Source of the DNA: Chaetoderma sp. LZ-2023a
Taxonomy: Eukaryota > Mollusca > Caudofoveata > Chaetodermatida > Chaetodermatidae
DNA: 64,000 nucleotides
Direction of reading: 5' to 3'
Assembly (NCBI GenBank): GCA_034401795.1
Contig: CM067370.1
Location: 60,862,369 to 60,926,368, forward strand
The translations under genes and the position numbers were made by a program. Position 1 is the stretch's first letter, and the number at the start of each line of letters is the position of its first letter. This document shows positions 1-13,700 of this stretch, piece after piece. The notes below the pieces were generated by a model that worked only from the letters and a program-made list of their open reading frames with translations, was not told the DNA's origin and ran no database searches.

Positions 1-73
1 AGGTCTCTGGTCTTATTAACCCTTCCACTAACAAATCCCTGAAAAAGTAAATTCTTTTTAATATAAAACTTAT

Positions 74-142
74 TCTGTTGATTATTTTGAAATTAATTTG
101 ACTGGAAACTTCCAGACAAATTAATTTCAAAATATTCAACAG
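74..142. repeat. palindromic MITE, family A
   Basis: The two halves CTGTTGATTATTTTGAAATT and AATTTCAAAATATTCAACAG are inverted around a short centre. The same arm (TTGAATATTTTGAAACTAAT) recurs at more than a dozen other places in the window, in introns of the host gene and inside other repeats. Confidence 0.75.
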
Positions 143-420
143 TTTTCCCCATGTGGTTGGGCTGAAAATGAGATGATGAATTCATCGGTGAAAGGGTTAA
201 GATGAATCTTTTTAAATCTTTGTTGATTGGTCAATCTTGGGTCAGTGGTTTTTTGTGTCAATAGAAATCTCTTATTATTCAGGTTATGCTGGCTACAGTT
301 TAAATATGAATTCCTGAAATGTATCGTAGTCTTGTATGATGGATCCTTTGTTGGATAGTCATGGTGTCTACCACCCCAGCCCAGAGCTGACATGCCGCCC
401 AGCCCCCTTTCCACTCAGAT

Positions 421-1220
421 GCATACCTACTATATTATATTAATCCATCTTTGAAAGCAAAAGAAAGATGTGTTTTATTATACATAATGCAGGAAATGTC
501 TAGGCAGGGCCTCTAATTTTCAAGATTTTCTGTGGAATGACACTGTAGCCTACCTGACATGTGCTGTTCCATAATAAGTCGGTGTGCGTTCTTTTCAGCC
601 ACCACCATAAACTATTCATGTATCTACTTCTTCCCTCACATATTTACTGCTTAGCCCTAATGCAGTAACCTCTTTATGACTTAAGAAAGGATTGGTTGAA
701 TACTCTGAAGTTAATTTTCCTGGAAGTGCTACTGCCCAAGATGATCCTCTTAACTTTGATTGCATTTGTATTGATAAATAAAAACAAACGTAAACAGTTT
801 AGAAAACTACTTCAAATGTTGATGGCATTGTAGGCTAAAGTTATAGCTGATTCAGAAGATAGGAACAATAATAATGTATTATATGAGGCTAAATAACATT
901 GGGCATTCACAGAAAACTCTGTCATAAATGTTGGCAAGTTATGGTGCTGATTGCACATCCAACCAAAGCATGTGTTAAACAACACATGCTCATAAATATG
1001 TTAGCATATTTAACATGTTATGTACCGATATGTGAACAAAAAAGTCAAGAATTTTTCACCTGCACACAGATTATGTTTTGATACTATCAGTATATCAGCA
1101 TAGCTTTATTGTTGTAAGAATTGATGAATATACTATTGCAGGAATTGGGAATTTACAAACGGTGAAAGTTATTTAAGCCTACTTTGATTTCAATATTTAC
1201 TAACTGTAATTTTTGATAAT
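421..1220. other. intron sequence with nothing recognised
   Basis: AT-rich intron sequence left of exon a. No exon with good splice borders, no repeat family seen elsewhere in the window and no long reading frame was found here. Confidence 0.5.
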
Positions 1221-1425
1221 TTATCTGTGGCATGGCAGTGTCATCACAGTGGCCTGTATCATGCCCTTAATACTAAAATTTGTTCTGAATAGAAAGTTTT
1301 GAATTGTTGACATAGAGATTATTTTTGAAAATTTACCACTGCAATGGCTGGCTTCTTGATCAAGCCAGTCATTCCAGTTGTAAATTATCAAAAATATTCG
1401 TCTTGGACTGTAAATGGACATTTAT
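1221..1425. repeat. palindromic MITE, family B
   Basis: A near-perfect inverted repeat whose core is an arm of GGAATGACTGGCTTGAT type facing its complement (core about 1320-1400). Six further copies are in this window. Full copies start with a TTAACCC-type end and stop with its complement; this one is slightly decayed on the left. Confidence 0.75.
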
Positions 1426-1454
1426 AAGGCTACGGCATAAAGCGTTTTGGTCCG

Positions 1455-1675
1455 GCTTGGGTGTTAAAGGACTAAGTCGACAATTTTGAATATACTCACA
1501 CCATTGGTTCATGTCTACTTTCAGACAAGCTTGGGTGGTAAAGGGCTAAGCCGACAAGTTTGAATATACTCAGACCATTGGTTCATGTCTATTTGCAGAC
1601 AGGCTTAGATGTTAAAGGGTTAAGCCGACACCAGTTTGAATGTACTAAGACCATTTGTTCATGGCTATTGTCTGG
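1455..1675. repeat. three-unit tandem repeat, 74-bp period
   Basis: The phrase GCTTGGGTGTTAAAGG and its variants start at 1455, 1529 and 1603, each followed by GAATATACTCA-like and CCATTGGTTCATG-like sequence. It lies immediately upstream of eIF3c exon a. Confidence 0.8.
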
Positions 1676-1711
1676 CACTGAGGACTTTAATACTGCATTA
1701 TTCTGTTAAAG

Positions 1712-1788
1712 GTATGATGAGTTACGAGAAGTCATCAAACAGCTGAAGAACCACAAGAAAATTAAAGACATGTCCAATGTCCTGACGG
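1712..1788 (+). CDS. EIF3C: eIF3c exon a
   Basis: This exon encodes [19 protein letters not shown] and a few more residues, matching the conserved N-terminal segment that follows the acidic start of eIF3c. The acceptor AG is at 1710-1711 and the donor is GTATGT at 1789. The first base completes a codon begun upstream, and the last G is completed by the next exon to give Asp. The true start codon is upstream of the window or in an unseen exon; I found no initiator exon in 1-1710. Confidence 0.88.
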
Positions 1789-4700
1789 GTATGTTGTTCT
1801 GTAATTAGGCCTTTCAACGACAAATCCATAAACATATAAATTCTTTACACTGTATAACATATTCTGTTAAGTATTTTGAAAGCAATATGACTGGAAGCCT
1901 TTGCTGCCTTAGGCTTTTAGCCATTTCAAAATATTTAAGTCTTCCTGTTTGTTTGTGATATGACGAATTTATCGGAGGAATGGGTAACAGTTTCTATCTT
2001 ACAAACTACAGACAGGTGAGACAGCCAATGATTTGCAGTTTAAGATACGTGTATATTTTGTCAAATATTTAGAAACTAGTTTATAACATCTGTGCATTAC
2101 ACTGTTAATGCCTTTAGTTATTCAACAGAGTACATGTATGGCTGGCTCGATGCTGGAATTCTATGATTGAAAGCATTAATTAGCGTATTTGTAATGTTTT
2201 GATTGTTACATTTGTTATCCGTGAATGGATCATTCCATTTTTAACTATGCCCCGCCCATCTCTAGTTAAGCTCCGCCCACACCTCGATCTTGTTGGGATC
2301 AATCGATCTCTGAACTCGCTGAATATCAATTTCCAGAAAACTACAGATAAGTTCTTGAATATTTTGAAACTAATTTGACTGGATGCTGTTGCTCAGCAAA
2401 ATATTCCACAGCATGTTTATTAGATAGCAGAGACATACAATTTGTACAATGTGTCGGACTAATAAGAGTTAAAGACGGGACATATAGAATCATTTATGAC
2501 GTAATGATTATGACGTCATCTTACACGCCGCTTAGCTGATTATGATGTCATATGATAGAAGGATGCTCTGGAAAGGTGAATTGTCAGCTTTCAATTTTCA
2601 GAACGGAATTGCATGATAACTTTTGTTGCTTTTTAAACAGTATTGCTGCTGTTGTCTGTAAGCTTTCTGCATTACTGATAGTAACTAAATATAGAACTTC
2701 TACAAAAGCCTATAAAATCCTGATTTCTGGCTTCAACAAAATGTAATAAACTATGCTGATGTGTACATCTTCATGAATATGAAGCGCTATGTGGTATTTC
2801 ATTTGATGTGTGATTCTGTAACTATCATTTGAATCAATATTTCATCCATTTTTTTCTCAGATTTTGATGCGCTAGTAAAAGCATTTGAGAAAGCAAAAAA
2901 GGTTGTTGAATCTGAGGGAGGAAAGGCACCACCATTCTATGTGCGATGTCTAGCAGATCTTGATGACTTTATTAATCAGGTAAAAAGATGACTATTGTTA
3001 CTTATCACTGACTAAAACTGAGGTGGAACACATTTAGTGAGGCAGTGCAATAAAGCTGTGGACATTTTGTTGTGCCTGTGTCAAACTGAGAAAAATCTGA
3101 AACATGTTGCATTGTCTGTTAATGTTTTTTGGTAATTGTTATATTTGGCACAGAGGCTGAACCTATGATCTTAGCCACTTATCTTCACTGTCATATGATT
3201 CCTTTATTCGCAGTTTCAGTTTTACGGTTTTGTATAATGACTTCAAAATAGGATATCTGAGTCGGAGTGATTAACTAAATGTGAGAAGTTAAACTGGTGG
3301 TAATAACTATGTCATGTTGGGAACTCGCCATACAAGTGAAGAGATGTTGGTGAGTAGCCAAACATTAAAACACCCCTACCTCACGTTGTTGATGCCTTAA
3401 GGTACCATGCAGTGCAATTTGTGTATCTAGTATTGTTCTCTGGATCTTCTCGAGAGAGTGGAATTCTCATCATCAGGATCTGATGAGAGGGCTTGGATAA
3501 CGCAATTTTGCATATCGTTTCTGTTGTGTCCATCGAGGTTAATTTGTCTCGATACCGGTGTATCATATGAAACATGCCGGTAGAAGTAAGATATACTCCT
3601 AAGATACTCTAATGCATATCTCAAAGGAGTGTTTTGTCTTACTAACATATGGCTTACTACAGATGTTACATGTGATGAAATACATTACATTCCTAGTTTT
3701 GCAATTTCTGTTGACTACACCTATATTCGTAGACCGTGTGGGTGTTGCAAAAGAAAGGCATTTTCGTCATGTTTTGACAAATGTTGCAGTTATCTGTGGT
3801 GCCAGATGCAAAAGGATTGCGGAGGGAGGTTTGTCTTTTTCTGTTTTGGGCAGGCACACCTTGACGACTGTCTCTTGGGGGTGTGGTTTCTCTGGTACCC
3901 ATAGAAAGGTTTCTCTGGGAAAGCTAGGCAGCACCTAGCGTTTGATTCTAGCAGTGGCTAGTATTTGAAGGTAATCGATTTGGCGAAACGACTTGTGGGT
4001 GTAGTCACTTATGAAAAGGTTTTATTCAGAGTTTCTGTGGTGGCTGTGACAATCTTGTGGTATACAATATACCATTGTGGTCTGTTGAGAGTTCTTTCTC
4101 ATATGCGCTTATAAGAATGCTGAGTGGATAACATCTGGTGGTGCAATGGGAGATTAGATTTTCCCTGTATTTAACATATTCTCTGGTCTCAGTACAGATT
4201 CTGCACAGTCTCGGGAACTGACCATAAGAGCTTGCATCTTTGCAAGCAGGTGGGTGGGCTGAGCTGTATTCTAGGTAGTCATGGGTGTCTATGTTTAGTG
4301 TATAACGTGAAGGAAATATTTCCTTCGGGTGACAAGAGGACTGGTGTCTAGGGAATTGACATCCGTGGAAGAGAATGCTGCTATGGATTATATGGATGCA
4401 TGGCAACTGTTCATATATTGGATGAATTGTAGTGCATTCTCACCGCGTTCCCAGATGATGATGTCATCATTTTATCTAAAGAACAAAGATAGTTGAGCTG
4501 GAATGTTTGGTAGCAGCTTCGAGGTCTTCCATATAAATCCAGGCATATGTGCATGCCACCTTGCTGCCCATTACAGTGACACTTACTCATAGTGTAATTC
4601 AAAATTGTTGCATTCCAAGACTAGTTTTAAGAGATTGACCAAACCTCTCGCTGTAAGATCGTCTGTGCTTTCGTAGAAATCTGCCAAGTATCATAAGGCC

Positions 4701-7700
4701 TTCCCTGTTTGGGATATTAGACTAAGTATACAGTGATTTAACATCCATTGTGACTGTAGGGCACCAGGTGTTATTACGCCGACTCCTTCCACTTGTTTTT
4801 AGGAACTCAGTGCCTAAGTCAGTGCTGTCTATCTAATGTGATTTAATTTTGTCACATTCTGCTTAACCCGTTAATGGTCATACCGGCCTCTGGTATGATC
4901 TTGTGGAATGTGGTAGTAGTGTCGGGATTCAAATGATACCACCTCCCTCAACTGGCCGCCGTTCGGCGATCCGTGGCCCCCCCCCACCACCCTCTCAATC
5001 CCTGGGGCATAGATTGGTGAGACATGTGGTTGGTGTATGCCTCTAGATGGAGGCACAGGGTTGTTGAGACAGGTGGTTGGTATGCCTCTAGATGGAGGCC
5101 CCAGGGATTGAGAGGGCAGTAGGGGCTACGGATCGCCGAATGGCTGCCAGTTGAGGGAGGTTGTAACATTTTAATCCCGACACTACTACTAGGCAAATGA
5201 TACCACCGCCCTCTCAATCCCTGGGGCATAGGTTGTGGGGGCTAGGTGCGGGGGCCACTACGTGCCCAGACAGGCAACCACAGGGATATACACCACCCAC
5301 AGGTACTGAGCACCACACATAATAGGGTCTGAACACCCATTTAGAGACAGGCATCCACAGGGATATACACCACCCACAGGTACTGATCGCCAGCACCACA
5401 CATAATAGGCCTGAACGCCTAGACAGGGGATATACACCACCCACAGGTACTGATCGCCACACATAATAGGGTCTGAACGCCCATTTAGAAACAAGCATCC
5501 ACAGGGATATACACCACCTACAGGTATTGATCGCCAGCACCACACAATAGGTCTGATCGCCACACATAATAGGGTCTGAACGCCCATTTAGAGACAGGGA
5601 TATACACCACCTACAGGTACTGATCGCCAGCACCACACATAATAGGTCTGAACGCCCAGACAGGGGATATACACCACCCACAGGTACTGAGCACCACACA
5701 TAATAGGGTCTGAACGCCCATTTAGAAACAGACATCCACAGGGATATACACCACCTACAGGTATTGATCGCCAGCACCACACATAATAGGTCTGATCGCC
5801 ACACATAATAGGGTCTGAACGCCCATTTAGAGACAGGGATATACACCACCTACAGGTACTGATCGCCAGCACCACACATAATAGATCTGAACGCCCAGAC
5901 AGGGGATATACACCACCCACAGGTACTGGTCGCCACACATAATAGGGTCTGAACGCCCATTTAGAGACAGGCATCCACAGGGATATACACCATGAGTACT
6001 GGTGCACAGATTCGCGCTATTGCAAAGCAATTCGGCCTTAGAGGCTGCTCTAAGGCCAAGAAAGCCGACCTGCTCCAGATGATCGACCAGGTCCGTGTGG
6101 AGGAGTGGCAGAAGTGACTCCTGAGCAATGAATATGGGAAGGTTTCGAGCGCTTACCGAGGATCCTTGGAATCCCCACAAGAAAGCGCAATGGATACGTG
6201 AGTTTAGTCAGTTGGACCAGGAGGTGACTGCTAGCTTGCGAGCCAAGACTGTAGCGAGGCGGATGGAGGCCCATTCACTGGAGCGCTTAACTCTCAAACG
6301 CAGGATCGTTAAGCAATGCCGAGGTCTGAGCCCACCTCGAAGCATAAGGGGGCCGAGGTCTGAACTCTTAGCCCGGCGAACACATTCTCGACCAGCGTCT
6401 CGGCGAAAGGGAGACAGGGTAGAGGGCCAGATCATGCAAAAGATCCAGCAGACTGTCCAGAACGCCTTCGCTACACCCATACCTATCGCATCTGTCAAGT
6501 CGAAGACGGTAGGGTGATGCTCTTCCACAAGAATACTCCAGGGAGCCCGTGGCTGAACACGATATGAGTAGCTCAGGACTGGGTCGCAGCAAGAGAGCAA
6601 GCCCGCCTCAACACAGACAATATCGATCGACCCAACACCAAATGGGCTTTCGTTCGATCAATCAACATTGAGGTCAGGGCTGTCATCGACCGCCATCCTC
6701 TGCTTGGGACAGGCCCCCTCCCAGACTGGCTACGACAGAAGAAGAGTATGACTGCCCTCAACACCTACAGGGACAACATGTGTCTCTGGATATGTCTAGC
6801 AGTCCACTGAGGAGCGAGAGCTGATAGAAGTACAGCTCCTGCATGAGAGCTTGCCACACAGTTCTACGGCAAGACAGTACCTGATGTCCGCAAGACCTCG
6901 CTGGATCAGCTGGACAAGGTAGAGGTCTTCGCCAAGATCGGGATTCGCGTGTATGAACCAACCGAAGAGGGCACCTGGCACTTGATCAGGCAAGCGGCTC
7001 ACTACCGTGACACTATGACCATCGGAGTGTGGGACCACCACGCCTTCTACATCAAGAACATCTCCAAGCTGGCACATACACTAGTCTGCAGTCACTGTTA
7101 GCAGGGGTTTACACAGGCATGCCATCTTCAGCGCCACGCTGATCACTGTACAGGCAGCAAAACAAAAATCGTGTGTCCTGGCGAGAAGGTTTAGGCGCCA
7201 CAGTCTGTGTATGAGAAAGCCTTCTATCCACCCCAACCATCCAGTTCAGCGGCTACTCGTTGGATTGAGTATGAGTCGAGAAACAGAGGCGTACACATAC
7301 ACCACATGTGTAGAGTGTAGGCACGGTGGCGAGCGTTGGATCAAGGGCGCTCCCGTAGATGGTTATGATCCGACCACCAACACCGTTTACCAGTTCCATG
7401 GCTGTCACTGGCACAGGTGTCCACAACACCAGCGAGGTGAGGATGCCGAACAAAGATACCGCAAGACAGTCCTGAGAGAGGAGAAGCTGAGTGCCTCTGG
7501 ATGCACGCTTGTGGTACAGTGGGAGTGCTGTATAAAACGTTGCCCAAGTGTCCCTAAACGAGTTCGGACTGTCCCATACCCACACTTCATAGTTTACGAC
7601 TTCGAAGCACTCCTAGATGGTATCAAGACTCATCCTATGGAGACTCTCACGATCGAGAGTACTCACATACCTATCTCTGTGTCAGTTGGCTGCTCCTTAG

Positions 7701-10700
7701 AGGGCGCCACGAGTGAGCCCACTCAGCTCTGCAATCCTGACCCCAAAGAACTGATCAGAGAGTTCATGCTGGAGATCCAACGGCGAGCATCTATAATCCG
7801 GACAAGGGTTAGGGCACAGTACATACCGACAGACCTGGACAAGCTCCCAAAGCAACAGCAGCGACTGATCAACGAGTGGTGTGACCAAGTGCCTATACTG
7901 GGGTTCAACTCTGGGCGGTATGACCTGAACCTCATCAAGAAGTACTTTGTCGATGAGCTGACTGACAGTACAGGTACAGTGAAAGTCGCCAAGAAGGCTA
8001 GTCAGACCATGTTCCTCATAACACCTGAGCTACGGTTTCTCGATGTGCTGAACTACCTCAGCTCAGGAGTCTCGTACGAGGTATTGGTAAAAAATTACGG
8101 GTGTACACAGCAGAAGAGCTGGCTCCTGTATGAATGGCTGACACACATGAGAAGCTCAACTATCCAGGGCTTCTTGACTACTCAGCATGGACATCTAAGC
8201 TCAAGGGTGGCTACCTCTTGACGCGAACAGAGTGGGAACAGTGTAACCAGATATTCAGCGAGCATGAAATGCGGACATTCGCCGACTGGCTGCGATACTA
8301 CAACAACCTGGACGTCAGTCCATTCATTGAAACCCTAGAGCGGATGCGGGATTTCTACACAGAACGAGAAATAGACATCCTCAAAGACGCAGTGTCTCTC
8401 CCAGGTGTGTCACTGCAGTACCTCCTACGTGGAACCGCTCAGCACATGCCGGATGTTAGCCTCTATTCACCGGACAAGGAAGCCTATGAGATGCTGAAGG
8501 GTGCTGTTGTTGGTGGTCCCAGCATCGTGTTCACCAGATACCACGAGGCTGGTATGACTCGAATCCGCCAGAGTGAGCGTGTCTGCCAACGTCTACTTGG
8601 CTATGATGCAAATGCTCTGTACCTGTCAACGATGGCCAAAGAGATGCCATGTGGTAAGGAGAAAGTGCGCCATTGGTCTGGTGCTAGTGGGGTAGCTAGC
8701 TTTAAAGAGGCTCTCCTAGCAGACAGCTGGTTTGGGTATGCTGAGGTGGATATAGAGGTCCCCAAGGCTCTGTGGGCAAAGTTCGAGGAAATGCTTCCTC
8801 TCTTCTATAACCGCGAGATCCCGGTGGAAGCAATCTCATCTGAGATGCTGGCATATCTAGGGCAAACAGGGAGGAAGCGTCCCACCACCCAGAAGCAAGA
8901 AGCTTCTTCTGGCAAGAAGCGGCTGCTGTATGCCCTGACCCACAAGTGGTATATAACCCATGGCCTGGAGATCACTGCTGTGTACCGCACCATAGACTAT
9001 GAAGCCAAGCGCCCATTCGAGTGGTTCGTGGAGAATGGTACGGAGGCCTGCCGCTCGGGAGATGTAGATAAGAGCAAAGCGCTCTTGGCAGATCTCTTCA
9101 AACTCCTCGTCAACAGTGCCTACGGGAAGCTCATCGAGGCCCTAGAACGTCATAGCAACACCAGGTTCACGAAGGATGAACGCGTGGTAGATAAGGCCCT
9201 GCATAGTGCATGGTTCGAAGATCTCGAGGAGATCGGTGAGTCATACGAGCTCCAGAGTCGCAAGCCGAGAATCACAATTCGAAGGCCCTTCCAGGTGGGG
9301 ATAGCCGTTTATGAGCTCGCGAAGCTGCGAATGCTGGAGTTCTACGACTTCCTCGATTGCTACGTAGCTCGTGACAGCTTTGAGTACCTGCAGATGGACA
9401 CTGACTCCGCCTATATCGCTATAGCAGGCTCCAACCTCGACGACGTCATTCGCCCTGAGATGCGAACAGAGTACCATGCTCATAAGCAGGACTGGCTAGC
9501 TTGCGACAAATGGTCTGGACGGACTCCGGGACTGTTCAAGCTCGAGTTCGAAGGCTCACGTGGCATCGCTGTCTGCTCCAAATGCTACTACGTGGAGAGC
9601 GCAGCTGCAAGTAAGTGCTCGGCTAAGGGAATGTGAAAGCGGCAGAATGAGGTCTCTTGGCAGAGGTTCTACAGCGCCCTACATGGCGGGGTGGACAGAG
9701 CTAAAAACCGAGGCCTACGCATGCACAACCAGGGTATGGTGACGTATGCGATCGTGACGTATGCGCAGGAAAAACTCGGACTCCGCTTACTATGATAAGC
9801 GCCATGTGCTGCCAGATGGGGTCCATACCGAGCCCATCGAGTATCATGTTAGCACCATAGGGGGTGGTAGCTGTGTGTCTTCAGGGACTAGCTGAAGCTC
9901 TTCTATGACAAATGGTTGCCTAGGCATTCCGTGCTGGCGTGCCAGGTAGTACAGTGTAGGCCGCCCCTCCGCCTCCACATACCTGTCAAGCCTGTGAACA
10001 TCTATCGACCAGTTAGGATCTGGTGCACGCCGTCGACCACCTTCCAGCTCACCAGGCTCATACAGGTACCGAACCAGAGCATCAGGTGGTAGGCACTCCT
10101 CTCCCTTGTTCGTTCCTCTAGAGCTGTGACCAGCAGAGTGTCTGATAGCCTCTACCGGCTTCTTCCCGATTAGCCTAGTAACCTCGGCATTGGATCTCTC
10201 CACCACAGCAGGCAGCCCTCTCACCCATACTCTAGAACGTTCACTCGGCGCGGCCATTTCCTGGGCGTATTGGTGTGGGAACAGTCTCTCTGCCAGTGTC
10301 CGATTCCACCGCTCAACGATAGCCTGGGCACGGTGATGCCCTACCTCGCCTCGCCTAACTGCCACTAGAGATGGGCGGTATTGTCATTGGGATGACGATA
10401 ACGGTATCTGTGAAAAATACCGCGATAACTACTAATATCGCGGTATTTGGAATAATTTTGGATATGATAGGGTTAATATGGCCAATCTATGAATAGGCAT
10501 TCTTTTTAGATGTATAAACAAACAAAGCCTACACTTTGTATTATATTTGTTTCAGCACCAAATAAAATATTTTTTTCTCGCCTTTTTGCGTTTTACTTTG
10601 TCATTGTGAAGAGGAAGATGCGCATAAGTGGCCTTAACTCCGTCACTGTGTGCGCAGAAATCTCCAAGGGAAATCCCACGGGTCTAATCTGATTGGTTAA

Positions 10701-13700
10701 AAACATCAAGTATCTTTCATTGGTTTTAACCAGGTCATAATCGGGTGCAGTGTTTAGTGAAGCATTCACGATCAGCTGTTTTTATTATTACTATTGAAAG
10801 CTTATAATGAATGCTCCGCGAGAAAGACCACGAGATTAGGCACATGATCAATTAATTGACAAACCAGGTCTGAAGACGTGATCAGCTGCGCGCGTGTATG
10901 CGTGTATAAAGATAACAAAATAACCTGAATTTTTTTTAGCAATAAAATAGAGAATGTAGAATTGTAGATAAGAATCGTCGATCACTGACTAAATTATTAT
11001 ACTAGACGTGCAAAATTCTGGTACTGAATGGTTAATTATTGAAAATGGTCAAGTTTTATAAGGAATTGACTAATCAACCCCACCTGTCCGCTCAGCCCCC
11101 ATTCCACCCCTTTAGAACATTGTCAACCGGCATGAAAGTCAAGCACACACTTCATCCTATAAACTGGACTTACCGGAGTGTGTGAAAATAAATAATCATC
11201 AGCTATTTATACAGATTATTTCAAAACAGTTTGACTCAAAGTTGTTGCTGTCGATGTCAGTAACAACTTTTGGGTCATAAAGTTTTCAAACTAATCAGCT
11301 CTTTATTTATTATTTCCTTTAAATTATATTTCCATAAAGCCTCTGCATTCGTCTTGAAAGTGGTTAGATCATAGCCCTATAGATCGATGGCGCAATAGTC
11401 GCCTGAGCCAATGACCCAGAACGCGCGAAATTAGTGAATACAACACATTCCACGCTATAAGATCTGCTGTCTTCTAGAAAAGATGATCTAAGACGTTATT
11501 AGTTATTAATAACTTGTCCGATTTTAGCTAAATATTTTGGAGACAATTTGATTGGAAATTATTGTCATGATCAGCCGGGCTTGTTTCATTCATATTGCGG
11601 CTGCCTTTAGCGCATTCAGCATATCAATGGTATTACTGGTATAGACTGATCAATACTCGCCCAAGCGTACATGTATACACACGTGTGGGTTGAATTATTC
11701 TTGAACAAGCAAAGAATAGAGGGATTGCAGTTATGGCTTCACAGGTTTAGTTAGATCGCTTGAATTAATCGTCATAGTTAGCGAGTGAATTTATCCCGCT
11801 AGGATATTTGGATGGTTGATGTTTTATTTATTCCCTTGTAATGACGTCAATCGCGCCATCAGCTATGGAAAGCGAAGGTGGTATTCCAATAATATAATCA
11901 AAACGAGGCTGAGTTAAGTTTATTTGTGTTTTACAAATGGCTGCTATTTTGCCTATTCAACGTTGTCAGCAACTATGATTTTCGGATTTAACTTCATTGG
12001 AACAACATTTAATTGAGCATGGAAGGATAACTATACTAGGAACAGTAGGGCTATGTATATAACACATGGACATCTATTTACTGCAATAATAGTGCTGAAA
12101 ATGATTGCTTTTGACTACCATGAATACGGAAATGAAGAGACCAGACTCGTCAAATTCGCATGAAATGCTTTATTATCAAATTATTACAATATATGAATTG
12201 TCAATACCGTCACTGACGGTATTTGACGATATTGGCGGTTTTTAGAAATGAAACGATAACAATAACAATAATATCGCGATTTTCACGGTTTTATCTGGAA
12301 ACCACCCAGCTCTAACTGCCACACCATGTTTCCGCATGAGAGCTGCAGTCTCCCCTCTGAACTCCTTACCCTCATCCACCTGCAACAATTCCGGCCACTG
12401 GAGGGGAGTTTCTGAAGCCTCGTGGACACCCTGGAATGCCTGGGCCACCTGGCCAGCTGACTTGTCTGTGAGCGGTATGCCGCCTTGTACCTGCTGGCGA
12501 CAGCGACGCTGATGAGGGCATACTTGTAGGTCTTACGACCAACCGAGTCGTGTGGAAGGAATAGAACATCTGCCTGGTGAACTCTGTTCGGGACAGTTTC
12601 CTCGAAATGGGCATGCCTGATGTGCCGTGGATGAGGTCTGTATATCTGCCACATCGCCTGGCGGCTGAGCCACTGGCTAACTGTCTCCAATGTGAAGTTG
12701 TGGTCCTTGCGACGTGCAGCCTCGAGTAGTTGAGGGGGCTCGCGGTAATATCCACCAGGCTGATAGTAGAGTTCCTCAAGAAAGACGGTTGATAAACTCC
12801 CGGATTTCATCACTGACGTCCACTCCCGTCCTGTCACGAATGGCGTGGGTGAACTCTAAACAGACAAACAGACGGCCGTCATTCATTCGACCATCACTGA
12901 AGACCTCAAACACCTCTGTACACTGGCGTCTAATCTCTGCTGGATCCTCACTGAACAGTAGTTTATCGACCAACCCTCAGACGTTAAGGGACTTGACCAG
13001 GTCATACAGAGACGCCATCATTATATAGTACGGCTTAAATGTTCGGTGGCCCAGATGGCCGCGAGCGCTATGGCAACGTAGTGACGTACGGTAGCCAAGG
13101 GGTTGCGACTCCGAAGAACATACCTACTCCTGAGGCGATGGCTGTTATGGCTTCAGAAATCTTCTCCACCCCATGGAGAGCATTGTTGGCGATCTTGCGG
13201 ACCGTCTCGCCAGCCTTCGTTGTGAACAGAGCGATCAGAGCCCCAACTGCTGCCAGCGGACCGATAGAACCTTTTACGTAAGTGCGATAGATTCCTTTTG
13301 CTCTGTGTACTAGCTTGCGGGATTCAGGCTCTACATCATCATAATCACCCGCAGTCTCCGCTACACCGTAGTCGTCTGCATCATAATCATCCGCCTCCTC
13401 ATAGTCCTCGTCATCTATATCCTCGACTGGATCAGCCTCTGGTTCATACATCGCTCTGGGGATCCGTCGCTGGTGCAGTTATATAGTAGCTTTAAACTGT
13501 AGTCTATAGCATGGCCTCCGCAATCTTGAATGCCAGCGTGTTTGCCTTAGCGAACTGGGGACAAGAAGGCGGCAGAGGTCGAGTGTGAGCATCATAACCA
13601 GGCGATGGAGAAGCTGTCTAAGGAGAAGTTTGAGTACAGCATTGCACTCGAGCATATGCGCCAGAGGGAGGCATGCCGTCGACAACTCTGAGCTCAGGCC

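Noticed and set aside
3612-3938. Overlapping plus-strand frames of 91-108 residues with many cysteines
   Set aside because: They lie antisense to the GIY-YIG region of the Penelope-like element, which explains the openness.
5214-6180. Several minus-strand reading frames of 100-200 residues rich in MCG, VGGVYP and LNGRSDP phrases
   Set aside because: They are produced by the leader tandem array and repeat the same residues in different frames; no protein-like composition.
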